This document shows positions 51,944-62,536 of a stretch of DNA of 64,000 nucleotides, in pieces. The position numbers were made by a program, and so were the translations under genes. The stretch's first letter is position 1, and each line of letters starts with the position of its first letter. The notes under the pieces are model-generated. The model did no database searches. It had not been told where the DNA came from and saw only the letters and a program-made list of their open reading frames with translations. This DNA comes from Alistipes senegalensis (GTDB lineage Bacteria; Bacillota; Clostridia; Oscillospirales; Ruminococcaceae), in contig JAMPEF010000001.1 in assembly GCA_023665275.1 (NCBI GenBank), positions 415,841 through 479,840 on the forward strand, given 5' to 3'.

Positions 51944-53365
51944 TTATTTTCCTATCTTGCTTACTTTCAGCATATTTGTACTACCTGATACACCTATAGG
52001 CACACCAGCGGTTATAGTTACAATATCGCCGTCCTGTACAAGTCCCGCATTTTCGGCGGCTTGTGTTGCAGTTAAGAAAAGTTCATCTGTACTTGATTTT
52101 TCGTCGACTAAAAGAGGTGTTACACCCCATGACATATTCATCTGACGCTGTGTTCTGTCGGAAACTGTACAGCATATAATTGGACACAACGGACGATATT
52201 TTGAAATAAGTCTTGCTGTACCACCACCAAGTGAAACTGTTATTATAGCTCTTGCATTAAGGTCGTGAGCTGTTGTAACGGTAGCGTGTGCAATAGCCTC
52301 TGCAATGCCTGTAGGTTCTGTACGACGTGCCGAAAATTCGCCCTTGTAATCAATATTGTTTTCGGTAGTTTCGGCGATTAATGCCATTGTCTTGACAACC
52401 TCTACCGGATATGCACCAGCAGCAGTCTCACCGGAAAGCATTATAGCACTTGTGCCGTCATAGATAGCGTTTGCGACGTCTGTTATTTCGGCACGTGTAG
52501 GACGTGGATTCGTTATCATGGATTCAAGCATCTGTGTAGCCGTGATAACCTGTTTGCCGGCATTATAGCCCTTATGTATAAGTTTTTTCTGTATAGCCGG
52601 AATGCGTTCAAATGGTATTTCAACGCCCATGTCACCACGTGCAACCATTATACCATCAGCGGCTTCAAGTATTTCGTCTATGTTCTCGACACCGTCGGTG
52701 TTTTCGATTTTTGCAATAATACGGACGTCAAACCAGCCTAAACTATGCGTAAATTTTCTTAAATAATTTATGTCGGCGGCGGTACGTACAAAACTTGCGG
52801 CTATGAAATCAAAACCCATTTTAGCACCGAACTCAAGGTCATTCATATCGCTTTCACTGAGGTACGGCATGGAAAGTTTTACTCCGGGGACGTTTATTCC
52901 CTTGTTGTTTGAGAGCGTACCACCATGAATTACACGACAGGTTATTTCATTTTTTGTTACCTTTTCGGCAAGAAGTTCAATGACACCATCATTGATAAGT
53001 ATTCGTGTTCCTATGCTGACGTCACGAGGAAGTTTCTTGAAACTTATGCTTCCACGCTGATTATCACATAAAATGTCTTCTGTAGTGAGTACGTAAACAT
53101 CACCATCATAGATTTCAACGGGCTTGTCGTCGACGAACTTTCCAAGACGTATTTCAGGACCTTTAGTATCAAGAAGGGTTGCTATCGGTAAATCAAGTTC
53201 CTTACGGAGCTTTTCAACCATTCTGAAACGCTTTTCATGTGTTTCGTACTCACCATGTGAGAAGTTGAAACGTGCAACATTCATACCGGCAAGCATAAGC
53301 TCACGCATAATATTCTTGTCGTCCGTTGCCGGTCCTATGGTGCAGACAATTTTAGTTTTTCTCAT
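51944..53365 (-). CDS. pyk: Pyruvate kinase
   Basis: A 473-residue glycolytic enzyme (phosphoenolpyruvate plus ADP to pyruvate plus ATP). It has the N-terminal KIVCTIGPATDD, the NFSHGEYETHEKR loop, the catalytic-Lys motif IAKIENTDGVENIDEI, and MVARGDMGVEIPFE. The extra C-terminal PEP-utiliser domain of many Bacilli enzymes is absent. It follows pcrA by 33 bases on the same strand. Confidence 0.96.
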   Translation of the reverse strand: MRKTKIVCTIGPATDDKNIMRELMLAGMNVARFNFSHGEYETHEKRFRMVEKLRKELDLPIATLLDTKGPEIRLGKFVDDKPVEIYDGDVYVLTTEDILCDNQRGSISFKKLPRDVSIGTRILINDGVIELLAEKVTKNEITCRVIHGGTLSNNKGINVPGVKLSMPYLSESDMNDLEFGAKMGFDFIAASFVRTAADINYLRKFTHSLGWFDVRIIAKIENTDGVENIDEILEAADGIMVARGDMGVEIPFERIPAIQKKLIHKGYNAGKQVITATQMLESMITNPRPTRAEITDVANAIYDGTSAIMLSGETAAGAYPVEVVKTMALIAETTENNIDYKGEFSARRTEPTGIAEAIAHATVTTAHDLNARAIITVSLGGGTARLISKYRPLCPIICCTVSDRTQRQMNMSWGVTPLLVDEKSSTDELFLTATQAAENAGLVQDGDIVTITAGVPIGVSGSTNMLKVSKIGK

Positions 53366-53398
53366 AAAATTTCTCCTTAAAATAAAATATATAAAAAC

Positions 53399-55777
53399 TC
53401 AGAGTTTTTTAAGTTTAGCCTGATTAGCCATAATGCGCTTAGTTCCGACGGTATCAAAGGCTATTTCAAGTAAAGCGTCGTTGCCCATAGGTTTTGACGA
53501 AATAACAGTACCATCACCGAAAACATTATGTTTAACCCTTTCACCTGCTGAATAAGTCTCGTGTGCTGAACTTACAGGAGTAACAGAATGCATTTTATTA
53601 CGTGCAAGCTGTTGTTGTAAAGTCGACGAATAAACCGCCGTTACGGCATTATCATTAGTTCTTACGCTCCGCCGCATGACCGCCGCATTATCATGTTTTT
53701 CTATAAATTCAGCACCTATTTCACGTATAAAACGTGATGTTATATTACGCTGTGTCTGCCCGTAAAGCATTCTCTGTGAGGCGCTTGTAAGATAAAGATG
53801 CTTCTTTGCACGGGTTATAGCGACGTATGCCAAACGGCGTTCTTCTTCCAAATCCTTTTCATTACCGGAAGACAGCGACACCGGAAAAATTCCCTCTTCC
53901 ATTCCGACAACAAAAATATTATCAAACTCAAGACCTTTTGAAGAATGAACAGTCATAAGAGTTACTTTATCATCTGAATTATCATCACGGTCTGCCTCTG
54001 TATAAAGTACAATATCTTCAAGAAAACCACTCAGCGTCGGACATGGTGAATTAACCATATATGTAACGATTGTGGAACGCATTTCCTGTATGTATTCAAT
54101 GCGTGTATCGGCATTTTCAAGTGTGCCGACATATTCAAGATAACCTGTTCTTTCAAGCATGAAATCGTAAAATTCATCAAGAGGCATTTCATATGATTTT
54201 TCTATAAGTTCCTCAAACATTCCGGCAACGCTTTTAAGTACAGCAGTTTTCTTTGCAAGTGGTGTATACTCTTCACACCTCTTCATTACACCAAACGGCG
54301 AAATATTCAAATCATGGCTTATATCCTCAATAAGCGCAATGGTAGCATCGCCTATACTCCGTTTAGGTTCGTTTATAATCCTCTTGAAACGGAGCATATC
54401 AAACGGATTATTTATAAACGCAAGATATGCTATAATATCCTTTATTTCCTTGCGGTCATAGAAACGTACACCACCATAAACTTTATATGGTACATTCGCC
54501 TGTACAAATGCCTTTTCTATTGCATTTGACTGTGCATTCATTCTGTAGAGTATGGCATTATCGGAATATTTTCCAGTACGTGTGTAATTATTCTTAATTG
54601 TACTTACAATGAATTTTGCTTCATCGTTTTCATCAAAGGATTTATACCAGTATATCTTAGAACCTTTTTCACCGGCTGTCCAGAGGGTTTTGGACTTGCG
54701 GTTAGTGTTGTTTGATATTACGGAATTTGCAGAATCAAGAATATTTTGTGTAGAACGGTAGTTCTGTTCAAGGCGTACTGTAACAACATTACTGAAACAT
54801 TTTTCAAAATCAAGTATATTGCTTATATCAGCACCCCTGAAACTGTAAATACTCTGGTCGTCGTCACCGACGACACATATATTCTGTTTCTCACCGGCAA
54901 GCAGTGAAACAAGTTTGAACTGTACGTGGTTAGTATCCTGATATTCATCAACAAGGATATATTTAAATCTTTCCTGATATTTTTTAAGAACTTCCGGAAA
55001 TTTTTCAAAGATTTCAACTGTAAGCGTAAGTAAGTCATCAAAATCGACTGCATTAGCCTGTTTAAGTCTTTCCTGATATGTACTGTAAACCCGTGAAATT
55101 ATTTTTTTCCTGTAATCCTGACCGGCAAGTACAAGCATACGCTCCGGTGAAATCATTTTGTTTTTAGCGGAACTTATTTCACTCTGTACGCTATTTGCCG
55201 AAAAAACTTTTTCGGAAATGTCCATTTCATCACGGAGAATGTCATTGACAAGTTTTTTGCTGTCGCCGGAATCATATATAGTAAAATCCTTTCTGTAACC
55301 GAGTGCCTCAATTTCAGCCCTTAAAATCCGGACACACGCCGAATGGAATGTAGAGGCGCTTATTTTTGCACCGTCACTGCCCAGCATATCAATAAGACGG
55401 GTTTTAAGTTCGTTTGCTGCTTTATTGGTAAAAGTAATAGCAAGAATATTCCATGGTTTTACGGTATCAACTGCTATTATATCCTGAACGTCAAGGGCGG
55501 CGTCAGGGTCGTCATCGTATTCACCGTTTGCATAGTCTTTAAGAAATTCAATATCATTAAGACGTGCGTCACCGGATTCGTCATGGTAGGCGTTACCGTA
55601 CTTTATCATATTTGCGATACGGTTCACAATAACAGTAGTCTTGCCGCTACCTGCACCTGCAAGAACAAGCACAGCACCCTTTACGGCAAATACTGCCTCT
55701 TGCTGCATTGGATTCAGATGGCTGAAATACTTTTTAAGTGCAGCTTTTTTTTGCGTGAAAAAAGAATCATTGTTCAT
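53399..55777 (-). CDS. pcrA: UvrD/PcrA-type DNA helicase
   Basis: A 792-residue superfamily 1A helicase. Motif I is VLAGAGSGKTTVIVNRI, motif II VDEYQDTN, motif III GDDDQSIYSFRGAD and motif VI YVAITRAKKHLYLT. A C-terminal Tudor-like domain (ERVKHNVFGDGTVISSKP), which binds RNA polymerase in PcrA, is present. GTAGGAG precedes the ATG. Role: strand displacement in repair and replication conflict. Confidence 0.94.
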   Translation of the reverse strand: MNNDSFFTQKKAALKKYFSHLNPMQQEAVFAVKGAVLVLAGAGSGKTTVIVNRIANMIKYGNAYHDESGDARLNDIEFLKDYANGEYDDDPDAALDVQDIIAVDTVKPWNILAITFTNKAANELKTRLIDMLGSDGAKISASTFHSACVRILRAEIEALGYRKDFTIYDSGDSKKLVNDILRDEMDISEKVFSANSVQSEISSAKNKMISPERMLVLAGQDYRKKIISRVYSTYQERLKQANAVDFDDLLTLTVEIFEKFPEVLKKYQERFKYILVDEYQDTNHVQFKLVSLLAGEKQNICVVGDDDQSIYSFRGADISNILDFEKCFSNVVTVRLEQNYRSTQNILDSANSVISNNTNRKSKTLWTAGEKGSKIYWYKSFDENDEAKFIVSTIKNNYTRTGKYSDNAILYRMNAQSNAIEKAFVQANVPYKVYGGVRFYDRKEIKDIIAYLAFINNPFDMLRFKRIINEPKRSIGDATIALIEDISHDLNISPFGVMKRCEEYTPLAKKTAVLKSVAGMFEELIEKSYEMPLDEFYDFMLERTGYLEYVGTLENADTRIEYIQEMRSTIVTYMVNSPCPTLSGFLEDIVLYTEADRDDNSDDKVTLMTVHSSKGLEFDNIFVVGMEEGIFPVSLSSGNEKDLEEERRLAYVAITRAKKHLYLTSASQRMLYGQTQRNITSRFIREIGAEFIEKHDNAAVMRRSVRTNDNAVTAVYSSTLQQQLARNKMHSVTPVSSAHETYSAGERVKHNVFGDGTVISSKPMGNDALLEIAFDTVGTKRIMANQAKLKKL

Positions 55778-56073
55778 AAAAAGTCTCCTACAAAATTTTT
55801 TATTGGTATGGGGAAAGTCTGATTATGCAGAAAAAGCCATGCTGTTATTTCTGATAGCTGTGTATTCCCGATAATTATTATTATAACATATCTGTCAAGA
55901 CCCTGTTAGCGTAACTATGCCATTACTTATTCTATCACAAAATTACCACCATGTCAACGCTGTTTTTTCAAAGTTTTTCAAAACACAGGTACAAAAAAAT
56001 CAATGCTTTTTGTTGACTTTACTGTGAAATAATGATAAAATGAATTTATTCATAATAAAACGAGGTGAAATAT
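55778..56073. promoter_or_regulatory. Divergent promoters of pcrA and the specificity subunit gene
   Basis: Minus strand: TTGACA (55957-55952) and TAGAAT (55934-55929), spacer 17, for pcrA with a leader of about 150 bases. Plus strand: TTGACT (56013-56018) and TAAAAT (56036-56041), spacer 17, for the HsdS gene. Nothing else was recognised in this stretch. Confidence 0.65.
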
Positions 56074-57231
56074 ATGTCTGAACTTAAAAGACTTATAAAA
56101 AAACTCTGCCCCGACGGTGTAGAGTATGTAAAAATCGGTGATATTGTTGATTATGAACAGCCAACAAAATATATAGTAGAAAATACTGATTACAGCAACA
56201 ACTTTGATATACCTGTACTTACTGCCGGTCAAACTTTTATACTTGGCTATACAAATGAAAAAAATAATATATATCCGGCAACAAAAGAAAATCCAGTTAT
56301 TATTTTTGATGATTTTACAGGAGCGTTTAAATGGGTGGATTTTCCGTTTAAAGTCAAATCTTCAGCAATGAAAATATTAACAGTAAGTGAAGATAAAACT
56401 TTTATAAGATATATTTTTCATATTATGGGTAAAATCGGACTTAGTTCCGATGAACATAAAAGATTATGGATTAGTATTTATTCAGAATTTAAAATACCTC
56501 TTCCGCCTATAGAGGTACAACGTGAAATAGTGCATATATTAGATAATTTTACTGATTATATAGATTGCCTTAAAAAAGAGCTTGAATTAAGAAAAAAGCA
56601 GTATGAATATTATAGGGATAAGCTGTTGACATTCGGCGATGACGTCGAATGGAAAAGGCTGGGTGAGATTGCAACTATTGTGCGTGGTGGTAATTTTCAG
56701 AAAAAAGATTTTATCAAAAATGGTTTGCCATGTATTCATTACGGACAAATCTATACACATTACGGAACTTATACAACTGAAACGCTTTCTTTTGTTTCAG
56801 CGTCAACTTTTAATAAATCAAAAATTGCAGATAAAAATGATATTGTTATGGCAGTAACCAGTGAAAATATAAAAGACGTTTGTAAATGTGTGGCATGGTT
56901 AGGAAATGAAAATATTGCAGTCAGCGGACATACAGCAATAATCAAACATAATCAGAACGCTAAATTTTTATCATATTACTTTCAGACACAAAACTTTTTT
57001 ACTCAAAAAAAGAAACTGGCGCATGGAACAAAGGTTATTGAAGTAATGCCGAATGATTTAAATAAAATAAAAATTCCCGTTCCACTGATAGAAGAACAAA
57101 AACGCATAGTAAATATACTTGACAAGTTTGATACCCTATGCAATGACCTCACAAGTGGTATACCAGCCGAAATAAACGCAAGACAAAAACAATACGAATA
57201 CTACAGAAATAAACTACTGCAATTCAACTGA
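56074..57231 (+). CDS. hsdS: Solitary type I restriction-modification specificity subunit
   Basis: A 385-residue HsdS protein. It has two target recognition domains, each followed by the conserved spacer helix: PLPPIEVQREIVHILDNF with QYEYYRDKLL, and LIEEQKRIVNILDKF with QKQYEYYRNKLL. The full two-domain architecture would recognise a bipartite site. No HsdM or HsdR gene lies next to it; its neighbours are pcrA and valS. It probably serves as a spare specificity subunit for a system elsewhere, or is a leftover. ATG at 56074 with GAGGTG upstream is preferred to the GTG at 56065. Base composition is more AT-rich than its neighbours, consistent with transfer. Confidence 0.85.
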   Translation: MSELKRLIKKLCPDGVEYVKIGDIVDYEQPTKYIVENTDYSNNFDIPVLTAGQTFILGYTNEKNNIYPATKENPVIIFDDFTGAFKWVDFPFKVKSSAMKILTVSEDKTFIRYIFHIMGKIGLSSDEHKRLWISIYSEFKIPLPPIEVQREIVHILDNFTDYIDCLKKELELRKKQYEYYRDKLLTFGDDVEWKRLGEIATIVRGGNFQKKDFIKNGLPCIHYGQIYTHYGTYTTETLSFVSASTFNKSKIADKNDIVMAVTSENIKDVCKCVAWLGNENIAVSGHTAIIKHNQNAKFLSYYFQTQNFFTQKKKLAHGTKVIEVMPNDLNKIKIPVPLIEEQKRIVNILDKFDTLCNDLTSGIPAEINARQKQYEYYRNKLLQFN

Positions 57232-57262
57232 TTATGAATTGAAAAAAATTCTCTTAAACCTG

Positions 57263-57291
57263 TTGACAAAATTCGCCGGATATGTTATTAT
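57263..57291 (+). promoter_or_regulatory. valS leader promoter
   Basis: TTGACA (57263-57268) and TATTAT (57286-57291) with a 17-base spacer, about 300 bases before valS, consistent with transcription of the T-box leader. Confidence 0.75.
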
Positions 57292-57297
57292 TTTAGT

Positions 57298-57560
57298 ATA
57301 TCTTAAAAGCTATGACGGAAACAAGTAAGTGCGGTTATGGATTTGCAGAGAGTCGCCGGATGGTGTAAGGCGATATGAAATACTGTTCTGAAGTAGTTCC
57401 AGAGCTTCGGCACTGAACGGATTTTCATTCAGTAAGTGCTGACGTATTTTCCCACGTTACAGGGAACAGAGTGCAGGAGAATTTTTCCCCTCCTGAATTC
57501 AGGTGGTAACACGGATAGTAACTATTCGCCCTGAACCTTTTAGGTTCGGGGATTTTTTAT
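57298..57560 (+). promoter_or_regulatory. T-box riboswitch controlling valS
   Basis: A transcribed leader with the diagnostic T-box sequence AGGTGGTAACACGG at 57501-57514. It is followed by a terminator stem, CCCTGAACC (57529-57537) with GGTTCGGGG (57543-57551), and a T-run. A Stem I-like region spans about 57310-57420. A GTA at 57393-57395 (context GAAGTAGTT) is a candidate Val specifier codon; I cannot prove it without folding. Uncharged tRNA(Val) would block the terminator and allow valS transcription. Confidence 0.9.
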
Positions 57561-57599
57561 GTTTCGTCCGTGAAATTTTAAAAAAAGGAGTTATTTAAA

Positions 57600-60221
57600 A
57601 TGTCAAAAGAACTTGCAAAAGCCTACAGTCCGAAAGATTTTGAAGACAGAATATATAAGGCTTGGAATGAAAAGGGTTGTTTCCGTGCAGAAGTCGACCC
57701 GAAAAAAATCCCCTATACAATAGTTATTCCCCCACCGAATATAACCGGTCAGCTCCATATGGGTCACGCCCTTGACGAAACTTTACAGGATATTCTTATC
57801 CGCTGGAAAAGAATGTGTGGATATTCTGCATTATGGTTACCAGGTACAGACCACGCCGCTATCGCTACAGAAGCTAAAATCGTTGAGGCTATGCGTAAAG
57901 AGGGTGTCACAAAAGAAGACCTCGGACGTGATGGCTTCATGAAGCGTGCTTGGAAATGGAAAGAACAATACGGCGGGCGTATCGTCGAACAGTTAAAGAA
58001 ACTCGGTTCTTCATGCGATTGGTCAAGAGAACGTTTCACAATGGACGAGGGTTGCTCAAAAGCTGTAAAAGAAGTTTTTGTAAAATATTATAATAAAGGG
58101 CTTATTTATCGTGGTGAGAGAATAATTAACTGGTGTCCGAAATGCAAGACATCACTTTCAGACGCTGAAGTTACTTTTGAGGAGCAGGCTGGACATTTCT
58201 GGCATTTACGCTATAAAATCAAGAATACAGATAATTATCTTGAACTTGCTACAACACGTCCGGAAACTCTTTTAGGCGATACAGCAGTAGCAGTAAATCC
58301 GAAAGACGAAAGATATAAAGACCTTGTCGGAAAAACTGTAATTCTTCCGATAGTTCACAGGGAAATTCCTGTTGTTGCAGACGATTACGTTGAAATGGAC
58401 TTCGGAACAGGTGTTGTAAAAATCACTCCTGCACACGACCCTAACGATTTTGAAGTAGGTCTGAGACATAATTTACCGGTTATAAACGTAATGAACGACG
58501 ACGCAACAATTACGGACGATTATCCGGCATATGCTGGTATGGACAGATACGAAGCACGAAAAGCAATCGTTGCAGACCTCGAAAAAGAGGGCGCATTAGT
58601 TGAAATTGAAGACTACAGCCATAATGTCGGAACTTGTTACCGTTGCGGAACTACAGTAGAACCGAAAGTCTCAACACAGTGGTTTGTTAAAATGAAACCT
58701 CTTGCACAACCTGCTATTGATGCCGTAAAAAACGGTGATACAAAATTTGTACCGGAGCGTTTCGATAAAACATATTTCCATTGGCTTGAAAATATCCGTG
58801 ACTGGTGTATATCACGTCAGATATGGTGGGGACATCAGATACCTGCTTTCTATTGCGACGAATGTGGTGAAATGGTAGTAACCAAAGAAAATTCATGCAA
58901 CTGTCCGAAATGTAACAAGCCCATGAAACAAGACCCCGATACACTCGATACGTGGTTCAGTTCGGCATTATGGCCATTCTCGACACTCGGATTCCCTGAA
59001 AAAACAGAGGATTTAGACTACTTCTATCCGACAAATACACTCGTTACCGGTTATGACATCATATTCTTCTGGGTTATAAGAATGATGTTCAGCGGACTCG
59101 AAAACATGGGAAAAGTTCCGTTTGATACGGTTCTTATCCACGGACTTGTACGTGATTCACAGGGACGCAAAATGTCAAAATCCCTTGGAAACGGCATTGA
59201 CCCGTTAGAAGTAATCAATGAATACGGTGCGGACGCACTCCGCTTTATGCTTGCAACCGGCAACTCCCCCGGAAATGATATGCGTTATATCGACGAAAAA
59301 GTAAAATCCGCACGTAACTTTGCAAACAAACTCTGGAACGCCTCACGCTTTATCATGATGAATCTTCCGGAAGATTTTGAATTTAAAGGACTTCCTGACG
59401 AACTCGAAACGGAAGACAAGTGGCTTATCAATAAATTCAATAATCTTGCAAAAGAAGTAAATGAAAACCTTGATAAATTTGAATTAGGTGTAGCTTCGCA
59501 GAAACTCTATGACTTCATATGGGACGTTTTCTGTGACTGGTACATTGAATTAACAAAACCACGCATTCAGACTGGTGGTGAGACTATGGCTAAAGCACAA
59601 TCCGTACTTGTATGGACTATGCAAGGTATGCTGAAATTACTGCACCCGTTCATGCCGTTCATAACGGAGGAAATATGGCAGGTACTCACAAATGAAAAGT
59701 CAATGATTATTCTTGAAAATTATCCCGTTTACGACAAATCAATTGACTATTCAGCAGAAGAAAAGTCATTTGAGAAGATAATTTCCGCTATAAAAGCTGT
59801 AAGAAATACCCGTAGTGAAATGAATGTACCGCCGTCCGTAAAGGCTAAACTTTTCATTGAGACAGCTGAACCGGAATTATTTAATTCATGTGCGTTGTTC
59901 TTTGAAAAACTTGCATCTGCATCTGCCGTTGAGACGGGTGAAAAATTCGATATTCCGGATTCTGCAAACGCTGTGACAGACTCCGCAAGAATTTTTATCC
60001 CTATGGACGAACTCGTTGACAAGGAAAAGGAAATAGCACGTCTTGAAAAGGAAAAAGCAAAAGTCCAGAAAGATATTGATTTCCTCAGCGGAAAACTCAA
60101 TAATCAGGGATTTATTGCAAAAGCTCCTGAAAAACTTATTGAGGCTGAAAAGGCTAAACTCGCTAAGGCAGAAGAAAAAATGACTAAAATTAATCAGTCA
60201 ATTGAAGCGTTCAGAAAGTAA
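57600..60221 (+). CDS. valS: Valyl-tRNA synthetase
   Basis: An 873-residue class Ia synthetase. The HIGH-like motif is in [15 protein letters not shown] (53-56) and the KMSKS motif in [14 protein letters not shown]. The editing domain contains [15 protein letters not shown] and the C-terminus is a coiled coil ([19 protein letters not shown]), as in ValRS. Aminoacylates tRNA(Val). T-box regulated. TAATG coupling to the next gene. Confidence 0.97.
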   Translation: MSKELAKAYSPKDFEDRIYKAWNEKGCFRAEVDPKKIPYTIVIPPPNITGQLHMGHALDETLQDILIRWKRMCGYSALWLPGTDHAAIATEAKIVEAMRKEGVTKEDLGRDGFMKRAWKWKEQYGGRIVEQLKKLGSSCDWSRERFTMDEGCSKAVKEVFVKYYNKGLIYRGERIINWCPKCKTSLSDAEVTFEEQAGHFWHLRYKIKNTDNYLELATTRPETLLGDTAVAVNPKDERYKDLVGKTVILPIVHREIPVVADDYVEMDFGTGVVKITPAHDPNDFEVGLRHNLPVINVMNDDATITDDYPAYAGMDRYEARKAIVADLEKEGALVEIEDYSHNVGTCYRCGTTVEPKVSTQWFVKMKPLAQPAIDAVKNGDTKFVPERFDKTYFHWLENIRDWCISRQIWWGHQIPAFYCDECGEMVVTKENSCNCPKCNKPMKQDPDTLDTWFSSALWPFSTLGFPEKTEDLDYFYPTNTLVTGYDIIFFWVIRMMFSGLENMGKVPFDTVLIHGLVRDSQGRKMSKSLGNGIDPLEVINEYGADALRFMLATGNSPGNDMRYIDEKVKSARNFANKLWNASRFIMMNLPEDFEFKGLPDELETEDKWLINKFNNLAKEVNENLDKFELGVASQKLYDFIWDVFCDWYIELTKPRIQTGGETMAKAQSVLVWTMQGMLKLLHPFMPFITEEIWQVLTNEKSMIILENYPVYDKSIDYSAEEKSFEKIISAIKAVRNTRSEMNVPPSVKAKLFIETAEPELFNSCALFFEKLASASAVETGEKFDIPDSANAVTDSARIFIPMDELVDKEKEIARLEKEKAKVQKDIDFLSGKLNNQGFIAKAPEKLIEAEKAKLAKAEEKMTKINQSIEAFRK

Positions 60222-60574
60222 TGCGTGATAAAATAATATCATATGCACGGGAAAAGTACGCCACAGACCCTGAATATCTGTGGCTGAAAACTCCCGACGC
60301 ATTTGTTTTAAGAAATCTGAAAAATAAAAAATGGTATGCACTTGTCATGAACATTAAAAAATCCGCCCTGATTGCCGGTGCGATGGGATTTACTGATATA
60401 ATAAATCTGAAATGTGAACCCATTACAAGAGAGTGTCTGCTTGCGGAGGGAAAGGCTTTTCCGGCATACCATATGAACAAGAAACTTTGGATTTCCATAA
60501 TTCTTGATGATAATATTGATTTCAAGATATTATGCAATATTATCGACGAAAGCTATAATCTTGTAAACAGGTGA
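60221..60574 (+). CDS. MmcQ/YjbR-family protein
   Basis: A 117-residue protein of the YjbR (CyaY-like DNA-binding) family, with ATDPEYLWLKTPDAFVLRN near its start and the family end LWISIILDDNI. The function is not established; related folds bind DNA. The ATG overlaps the valS stop (TAATG), so it is cotranscribed with valS. Confidence 0.82.
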   Translation: MRDKIISYAREKYATDPEYLWLKTPDAFVLRNLKNKKWYALVMNIKKSALIAGAMGFTDIINLKCEPITRECLLAEGKAFPAYHMNKKLWISIILDDNIDFKILCNIIDESYNLVNR

Positions 60575-60578
60575 TAGT

Positions 60579-61106
60579 ATGAGTATATTTATAACTCCGG
60601 TTATCGAAACTGAACGTCTTATTTTAAGACCGCTTACCGTAAACGATGCACAAGCTGTATTTGAATGGACTGGTGACAGTCGTGTTGCAGAATATATGAT
60701 TTATCCATGCCATGAAAATATTGAAGTTACAAGAGAATGGCTTAATTCCCTTGATAGTCTTGAAAACGAATATACATGGGGATTTATCCGGAAATCAGAT
60801 AACAGGCTTATCGGTTCGGGCGGTATCAGGTTAAGAACAGATGAAAATGTTTGGTCTTTCGGGTATAATCTAAGATACGACTGCTGGGGTCATGGTTATG
60901 CAACAGAAGCGTCAAAGCGTATGATTGAATATGCCTGCTCCGAACATAACGCCCGTGTATTTGTTGCAGAACACGCCGTTGAAAATACGTCTTCCGGCAG
61001 AGTTATAGAAAAATGCGGTCTTGTCTTTGAGGGATATTCTGAATATTCCAAATTCGACAACAGTCGTACTTTCAGATGTAAAAAGTACAGAATGATTTTA
61101 AAATAA
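60579..61106 (+). CDS. GNAT-family N-acetyltransferase (RimJ/RimL-like)
   Basis: A 175-residue acetyltransferase. The start IETERLILRPLTVNDAQAVF is typical of RimJ/RimL-type enzymes, with the acetyl-CoA loop GHGYATEASKRMIEYA and the late ENTSSGRVIEKCGLVFEG. The acceptor is unknown. Follows the YjbR gene by 4 bases. Confidence 0.85.
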   Translation: MSIFITPVIETERLILRPLTVNDAQAVFEWTGDSRVAEYMIYPCHENIEVTREWLNSLDSLENEYTWGFIRKSDNRLIGSGGIRLRTDENVWSFGYNLRYDCWGHGYATEASKRMIEYACSEHNARVFVAEHAVENTSSGRVIEKCGLVFEGYSEYSKFDNSRTFRCKKYRMILK

Positions 61107-61119
61107 GGAGAGATTTATT

Positions 61120-61419
61120 ATGATTAAACATATTGTAATGTTCAAGTTAAAGGAAACTGATAAATCAGTTTACGAAAACGCCCTTGAGGCTAAAGAACGT
61201 TTTAACGACGTTATCGAAAATGTAAAGGAACTCAAAAAAGGTGAAATAGTCATCAACTCAGAGGACGCCGACACGTCCAATTATACAATTTCGCTTTTAT
61301 GCGACTTTGAAACAATTGACGACCTCAACGCCTATCAGGTACACCCCGCACACGTTGCTTTCGGAAAATTCATAGGTACTGTAAAAACAGACCGTGCGTG
61401 TATAGATTACGAATATTAA
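61120..61419 (+). CDS. Dabb-family (stress-responsive alpha/beta barrel) protein
   Basis: A 99-residue ferredoxin-like protein matching the Dabb family by its start IKHIVMFKLKETDKSVYENA and the end YQVHPAHVAFGKFI. These proteins form dimers and some are stress-induced. The role here is unknown. AAGGAGAG precedes the ATG. Confidence 0.85.
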   Translation: MIKHIVMFKLKETDKSVYENALEAKERFNDVIENVKELKKGEIVINSEDADTSNYTISLLCDFETIDDLNAYQVHPAHVAFGKFIGTVKTDRACIDYEY

Positions 61420-61441
61420 TCAAATAAAAAAGGAAAATTTT

Positions 61442-62527
61442 ATGAACTGGATTAAAAAAAATTCGCTGGGTATAATTCTATGCATTGCAATAGCCGGATT
61501 GTCTTCATTTTTAGCAACAATAAATATAGGTTCTTTTTCGCTTGAAATAATCGGAGCACCTGTTTTTGCGATAGTCATAGGCATGATTATAAGCCTTGCC
61601 ACGCCTGAATTTTCCGCAAATAAAAAACTGAAAGACGGTATAAAATTCACTTCAAAGAAAATACTTCAATGGGCAGTAATAATACTTGGATTTTCACTTA
61701 ATTTAAGTACAATTTTAAACGTAGGAGGAAAGAGCCTTCCGGTAATAATTTCGACTATAGGCATTTCGCTGATAACGGCTTTTGTGCTTATGAAAGTCAT
61801 GAAAATAAACAGGAAAACTGCTTGTCTTATTGGTGTGGGTTCGTCAATATGCGGAGGTTCTGCAATAGCCGCAACCGCTCCGGTAATTGATGCCGACGAC
61901 GAGGACGTTGCACAGGCGATTTCCGTTATATTTCTGTTCAATGTTCTTGCAGCGTTGATATTCCCACAGTTCGGACACGCTATCGGTTTAGGTTCGGAGG
62001 GATTCGCTATTTTTGCCGGTACTGCCGTAAATGATACATCATCAGTTACCGCCGCTGCCTCCACAGCAGAGGGCATTTACGGTGTTGATGGTATTCTGTC
62101 ATCTGCCGTAACCGTCAAACTTACTCGAACACTTGCAATTATTCCCATAACTCTTGCACTGGCTGTATATCGCACAAGAAAAGCCAAAAAATCCGGTACA
62201 CAAGCTGGAAACTTTTCAATAAAAAAGATTTTTCCGTTTTTCATAATATTCTTTATACTTGCATCTGTAATAACAACTGTTGTAGGAGTAATGCCGGAAA
62301 ATTCTTTCACAGAATTTTATAATGAAAGTTTTGTGAAATTCGCAAAATGGCTTGCTAAATTTTTCATAGCTATGGCAATGTGTGCAATCGGACTTAATAC
62401 AAATATAGTCAAGCTGATAAAAAACGGAAAAAAACCTATTATTTTAGGTCTTTCGTGCTGGATAATGATAACGCTTGTTTCTGTAGGCGTACAGCTTGCA
62501 ACGGGAATTTTCTATACAAATCTTTAA
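61442..62527 (+). CDS. YeiH-family putative sulfate exporter
   Basis: A 361-residue membrane protein with about ten helices, of the PSE/YeiH family. The signatures IGVGSSICGGSAIAATAPVI and VNDTSSVTAAASTA are present. Family function is annotated as sulfate or related anion export, on weak evidence. A Gly-rich inner region is typical. It follows the Dabb gene by 22 bases. Confidence 0.85.
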   Translation: MNWIKKNSLGIILCIAIAGLSSFLATINIGSFSLEIIGAPVFAIVIGMIISLATPEFSANKKLKDGIKFTSKKILQWAVIILGFSLNLSTILNVGGKSLPVIISTIGISLITAFVLMKVMKINRKTACLIGVGSSICGGSAIAATAPVIDADDEDVAQAISVIFLFNVLAALIFPQFGHAIGLGSEGFAIFAGTAVNDTSSVTAAASTAEGIYGVDGILSSAVTVKLTRTLAIIPITLALAVYRTRKAKKSGTQAGNFSIKKIFPFFIIFFILASVITTVVGVMPENSFTEFYNESFVKFAKWLAKFFIAMAMCAIGLNTNIVKLIKNGKKPIILGLSCWIMITLVSVGVQLATGIFYTNL

Positions 62528-62536
62528 GGAGTGTTT

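Noticed and set aside
55343..55822. A 159-codon plus-strand frame opposite pcrA
   Set aside because: It covers conserved helicase motifs on the other strand and shows no protein-like pattern.
56574..57231. Recombination repeats for phase variation in the HsdS gene
   Set aside because: The two conserved helices are alike in protein but differ at many codon positions, so the DNA repeats are too diverged to recombine readily.
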